Shown here one piece after another: positions 62,146 through 64,000 of a stretch of DNA of 64,000 bases. Numbering within the stretch: the stretch's first letter is position 1; each line of letters starts with the position of its first letter. The position numbers and the translations under genes are program-made. The notes beneath the pieces were generated by a model that saw only the letters and a program-made list of their open reading frames with translations, was not told the DNA's origin and searched no databases. Source of the stretch: a sulfur-oxidizing endosymbiont of Gigantopelta aegis (lineage in GTDB: Bacteria > Pseudomonadota > Gammaproteobacteria > GRL18). The DNA lies in assembly GCF_016097415.1 (NCBI RefSeq), contig NZ_JAEHGE010000001.1, forward strand, positions 2,901,157 through 2,965,156, in the 5' to 3' direction.

Positions 62146-63174
62146 TTAGTTACTGCCTTTATCTATATTCTCAGCCATATCATCTGAAGTATCATTGGAT
62201 GCCTGTTCAGTATTTTTCTTTTCCTGAGCATCCATTTGCTGATAAGTTTCCCGTAAGGCATCTAGCTCAGCATCAATATCTATGCGTTCGTTAATTGGTG
62301 CTTGCTCATCATTTTCACTATCCACATCAACAGAAATGGCTATATTTGCCAAAGAATCATCATTAGATTCCGGATCAGTTTCACTATCCGATGACACGGC
62401 TTGAGCGGTAGCTCCATCCCCAAAATCCAACTCTGCATTAATCACATCAAGATCACGTATTTCTGATAAGGGTGGTAGTTCATCCAGTTTTTTCAAACCA
62501 AAGTAATCTAAAAATGTTTTTGTGGTCGCATACATTGCCGGTTTACCCGGTACATCACGATGACCAATAATACGTACCCATTCTCTTTCAACTAAAGTAC
62601 GCATGATCTGACTACTAACACTCACGCCACGAATTTCTTCAATTTCACCACGAGTCACCGGCTGTCTATAAGCGACCAAGGCCAAGGTTTCTAGCAAGGC
62701 ACGAGAATATTTCTGTGGTCGCTCTTCCCATAAACGTGACACCCAAGGTGCAACACTTTGTACCACTTGAAAACGAAAGCCACTGCTCACTTCAATTAAT
62801 TCCACGCCTCGCGACTCATAATCCTGCATTAATTGCTCTATGGCCTGACGAACAGCCTCTTTACTCACACTTTCCTGATCCATAAATAAGGCACAGATTT
62901 TATCCAGAGAAAGGGCTTTTGAGGCCGCTAAAATTGCCGCTTCAACAATGTTTTTTATGCTTTCGGGGGTATGGATATGATGGGCAGTTGTTACCTTTGA
63001 ATTTGCTTCAGATTGAGTCTCTTTTTTAGCTTCTTCTTTAGAGCGTTGTTTCAGAGAGGCCAGAATATCGGGCACTTCCTCCTTGATGGCGGCCTGAGGT
63101 ATAGGCGTTTGCTCTTCAGTACTATTATCGTTAGAGGCTATATTGTCATTGTCATTGCTCATAGGCTTGCTCAT
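62146..63174 (-). CDS. scpB: Segregation and condensation protein B
   Basis: 342 aa, longer than usual (~200) because of acidic, low-complexity tails on both sides. The core winged-helix pair is at ~75-235: SIKNIVEAAILAASKALSLD, RGVELIEVSSGFRFQVVQSV, KYSRALLETLALVAYRQPVT, RGEIEEIRGVSVSSQIMRTL, WVRIIGHRDVPGKPAMYATT and TFLDYFGLKKLDELPPL. ScpB binds ScpA and SMC/condensin-like complexes in chromosome segregation. It starts 35 bp after the scpA stop, so is co-transcribed. Confidence 0.92.
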   Translation of the reverse strand: MSKPMSNDNDNIASNDNSTEEQTPIPQAAIKEEVPDILASLKQRSKEEAKKETQSEANSKVTTAHHIHTPESIKNIVEAAILAASKALSLDKICALFMDQESVSKEAVRQAIEQLMQDYESRGVELIEVSSGFRFQVVQSVAPWVSRLWEERPQKYSRALLETLALVAYRQPVTRGEIEEIRGVSVSSQIMRTLVEREWVRIIGHRDVPGKPAMYATTKTFLDYFGLKKLDELPPLSEIRDLDVINAELDFGDGATAQAVSSDSETDPESNDDSLANIAISVDVDSENDEQAPINERIDIDAELDALRETYQQMDAQEKKNTEQASNDTSDDMAENIDKGSN

Positions 63175-63209
63175 TACTTATAAATTTGCTTATACAGTTG
63201 CTTATACTA

Positions 63210-64000
63210 TCAATTATCAAAAGAACTATCATTCATGGCTATTTCTGCACCCTCTGCCCCATCATTATCCAAGGCACTGCCCGATAATGGTTTGACGTGA
63301 ATTGAACCATAGGTTTCAGTTTGCACAATTTCCAATAGACGTTGCTTGCTCAGTTCTAAAATGGCTAAAAAAGTGACCACGACGCCGCCACGACCTTCCT
63401 CATACGTAAACAATGCCGTAAAGCGTGTAAAGCCCTGACTACCCACTTTTTCCAGTACCATACTCATACGTTCACGTACCGATAATGTTTCTCGTTCAAT
63501 ATTGTGATGGGTAAACATCGAAGCACGTTGCATCACATCTTTTAAGGCTAACATCAGCTCTTTCATACTGATATCAGGCTGATGGGCGGGAGTACTATAA
63601 TCAATATCGGTTGAGACTGAAAAAACATCCCTGCCCATGCGCGGTAATTCATCAATATCCATCGCCGCTTTTTTAAAACGTTCGTATTCTTGTAAACGGC
63701 GAATGAGTTCTGCGCGTGGATCGGCTTCATCATCTTCTATAGCTTCCAAACGCGGTAGCAACATACGCGATTTAATTTCTGCTAACATCGCCGCCATGAC
63801 CAAGTATTCTGCGGCTAATTCAAACTGAAAATCTTGCATCAATTCAACATATTTAACATATTGTTCAGTGATTTCTGCAATGGGGATTTCCAGAATATCG
63901 AGATTCTGACGTTTGATAAGATAAAGTAGTAAATCCAGCGGCCCTTCAAAGGCTTCCAGAAAAACTTCTAATGCTTCGGGGGGAATATATAAATCTTTTG
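63210..64000 (-). CDS. scpA: Segregation and condensation protein A (5' end beyond the window)
   Basis: The frame is open past the internal methionine at 63842 up to the window edge. It reads DLYIPPEALEVFLEAFEGPL, DLLLYLIKRQNLDILEIPIA and EITEQYVKYVELMQDFQFEL, the true kleisin N-terminus, so the gene is partial here. Further on, AAEYLVMAAMLAEIKSRMLL and DPRAELIRRLQEYERFKKAA are ScpA signatures. A winged-helix C-terminus (VVTFLAILELSKQRLLEIVQ) precedes an extra tail. It is the kleisin of the SMC-ScpAB complex. Confidence 0.93.
   Translation of the reverse strand, partial: KDLYIPPEALEVFLEAFEGPLDLLLYLIKRQNLDILEIPIAEITEQYVKYVELMQDFQFELAAEYLVMAAMLAEIKSRMLLPRLEAIEDDEADPRAELIRRLQEYERFKKAAMDIDELPRMGRDVFSVSTDIDYSTPAHQPDISMKELMLALKDVMQRASMFTHHNIERETLSVRERMSMVLEKVGSQGFTRFTALFTYEEGRGGVVVTFLAILELSKQRLLEIVQTETYGSIHVKPLSGSALDNDGAEGAEIAMNDSSFDN

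Overview
The window comes from an AT-rich gammaproteobacterium. The evidence is the rpoS / nlpD / pcm / surE block, the scpA-scpB-rluB block, a YejK-type nucleoid protein, a class 2 pyrD, a SiaBCD-type c-di-GMP module and a FadL-type porin. The chromosome is heavily loaded with insertion sequences and many accessory genes are broken, while core genes stay open. That pattern suggests a lineage undergoing IS expansion and gene decay, such as a recently host-associated or small-population marine bacterium. I cannot name the species from the sequence.

Layout. 1-1270: end of a hybrid sensor kinase, a PhnD-like binding lipoprotein, and the first codons of a second sensor cut by IS3-family copy A. 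1271-7684: two IS3-family copies (A, B) around a DUF4124-like protein, a REP-associated (Y1/RAYT) transposase and a tandem duplication. 7685-16398: one giant fatty-acyl-AMP-ligase / carrier / ketosynthase / acyltransferase-like / dehydratase PKS gene. It is split by a nested insertion (an IS3-type element containing an intact IS30) and ends at IS3 copy B. 16474-23376: a FadL/OmpP1 porin, an RND efflux permease with an unusual C-terminal extension, and the distal part of its membrane fusion protein (MFP).

23377-33808 is the most interesting region. It is a 10.4-kb mobile element with 26-bp terminal inverted repeats (25/26 matching), flanked by a perfect 9-bp target duplication, and inserted inside the MFP gene. 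Without later insertions it would be about 5 kb with two same-strand genes: a ~590-aa zinc-ribbon/HTH/DDE-type transposase-like protein and a ~1070-aa Type IIG-like restriction-modification enzyme. It was later hit by three IS3 copies (C, D, E) and an IS1595-type element. Copy D splits the methyltransferase NPPW motif. Removing D, E and the IS1595 copy with one copy of each target duplication restores the reading frame exactly.

33809-43048 returns to ordinary chromosome: MFP N-terminus, yejK, an M18 aminopeptidase, a lipoprotein, pyrD, a PilZ protein, then a SiaD/SiaC/SiaB-like c-di-GMP partner-switching module. Its upstream partner (43070-49684) is a ~1860-aa fusion of Ser/Thr kinase, AAA ATPase, TPR-like region, GAF and SpoIIE-type phosphatase. 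A second IS1595 copy cuts the phosphatase domain away. 49825-55931: rpoS with a histone-H1-like lysine-rich ORF overlapping its start, nlpD, a YqaA-type membrane protein, pcm, surE, an Smr protein and a truncated thioredoxin-fold protein. 55932-56671 is a deleted IS3 copy (F) next to a diguanylate cyclase. 57659-64000: a frameshifted fragment, rluB, a nine-haem cytochrome, scpB and scpA (running off the window).

Nearly all frameshifts in the mobile and accessory genes are single-base changes in A/T runs, whereas the very long core ORFs are intact. This is either real slippage decay or local consensus error in repeats; raw reads would decide.
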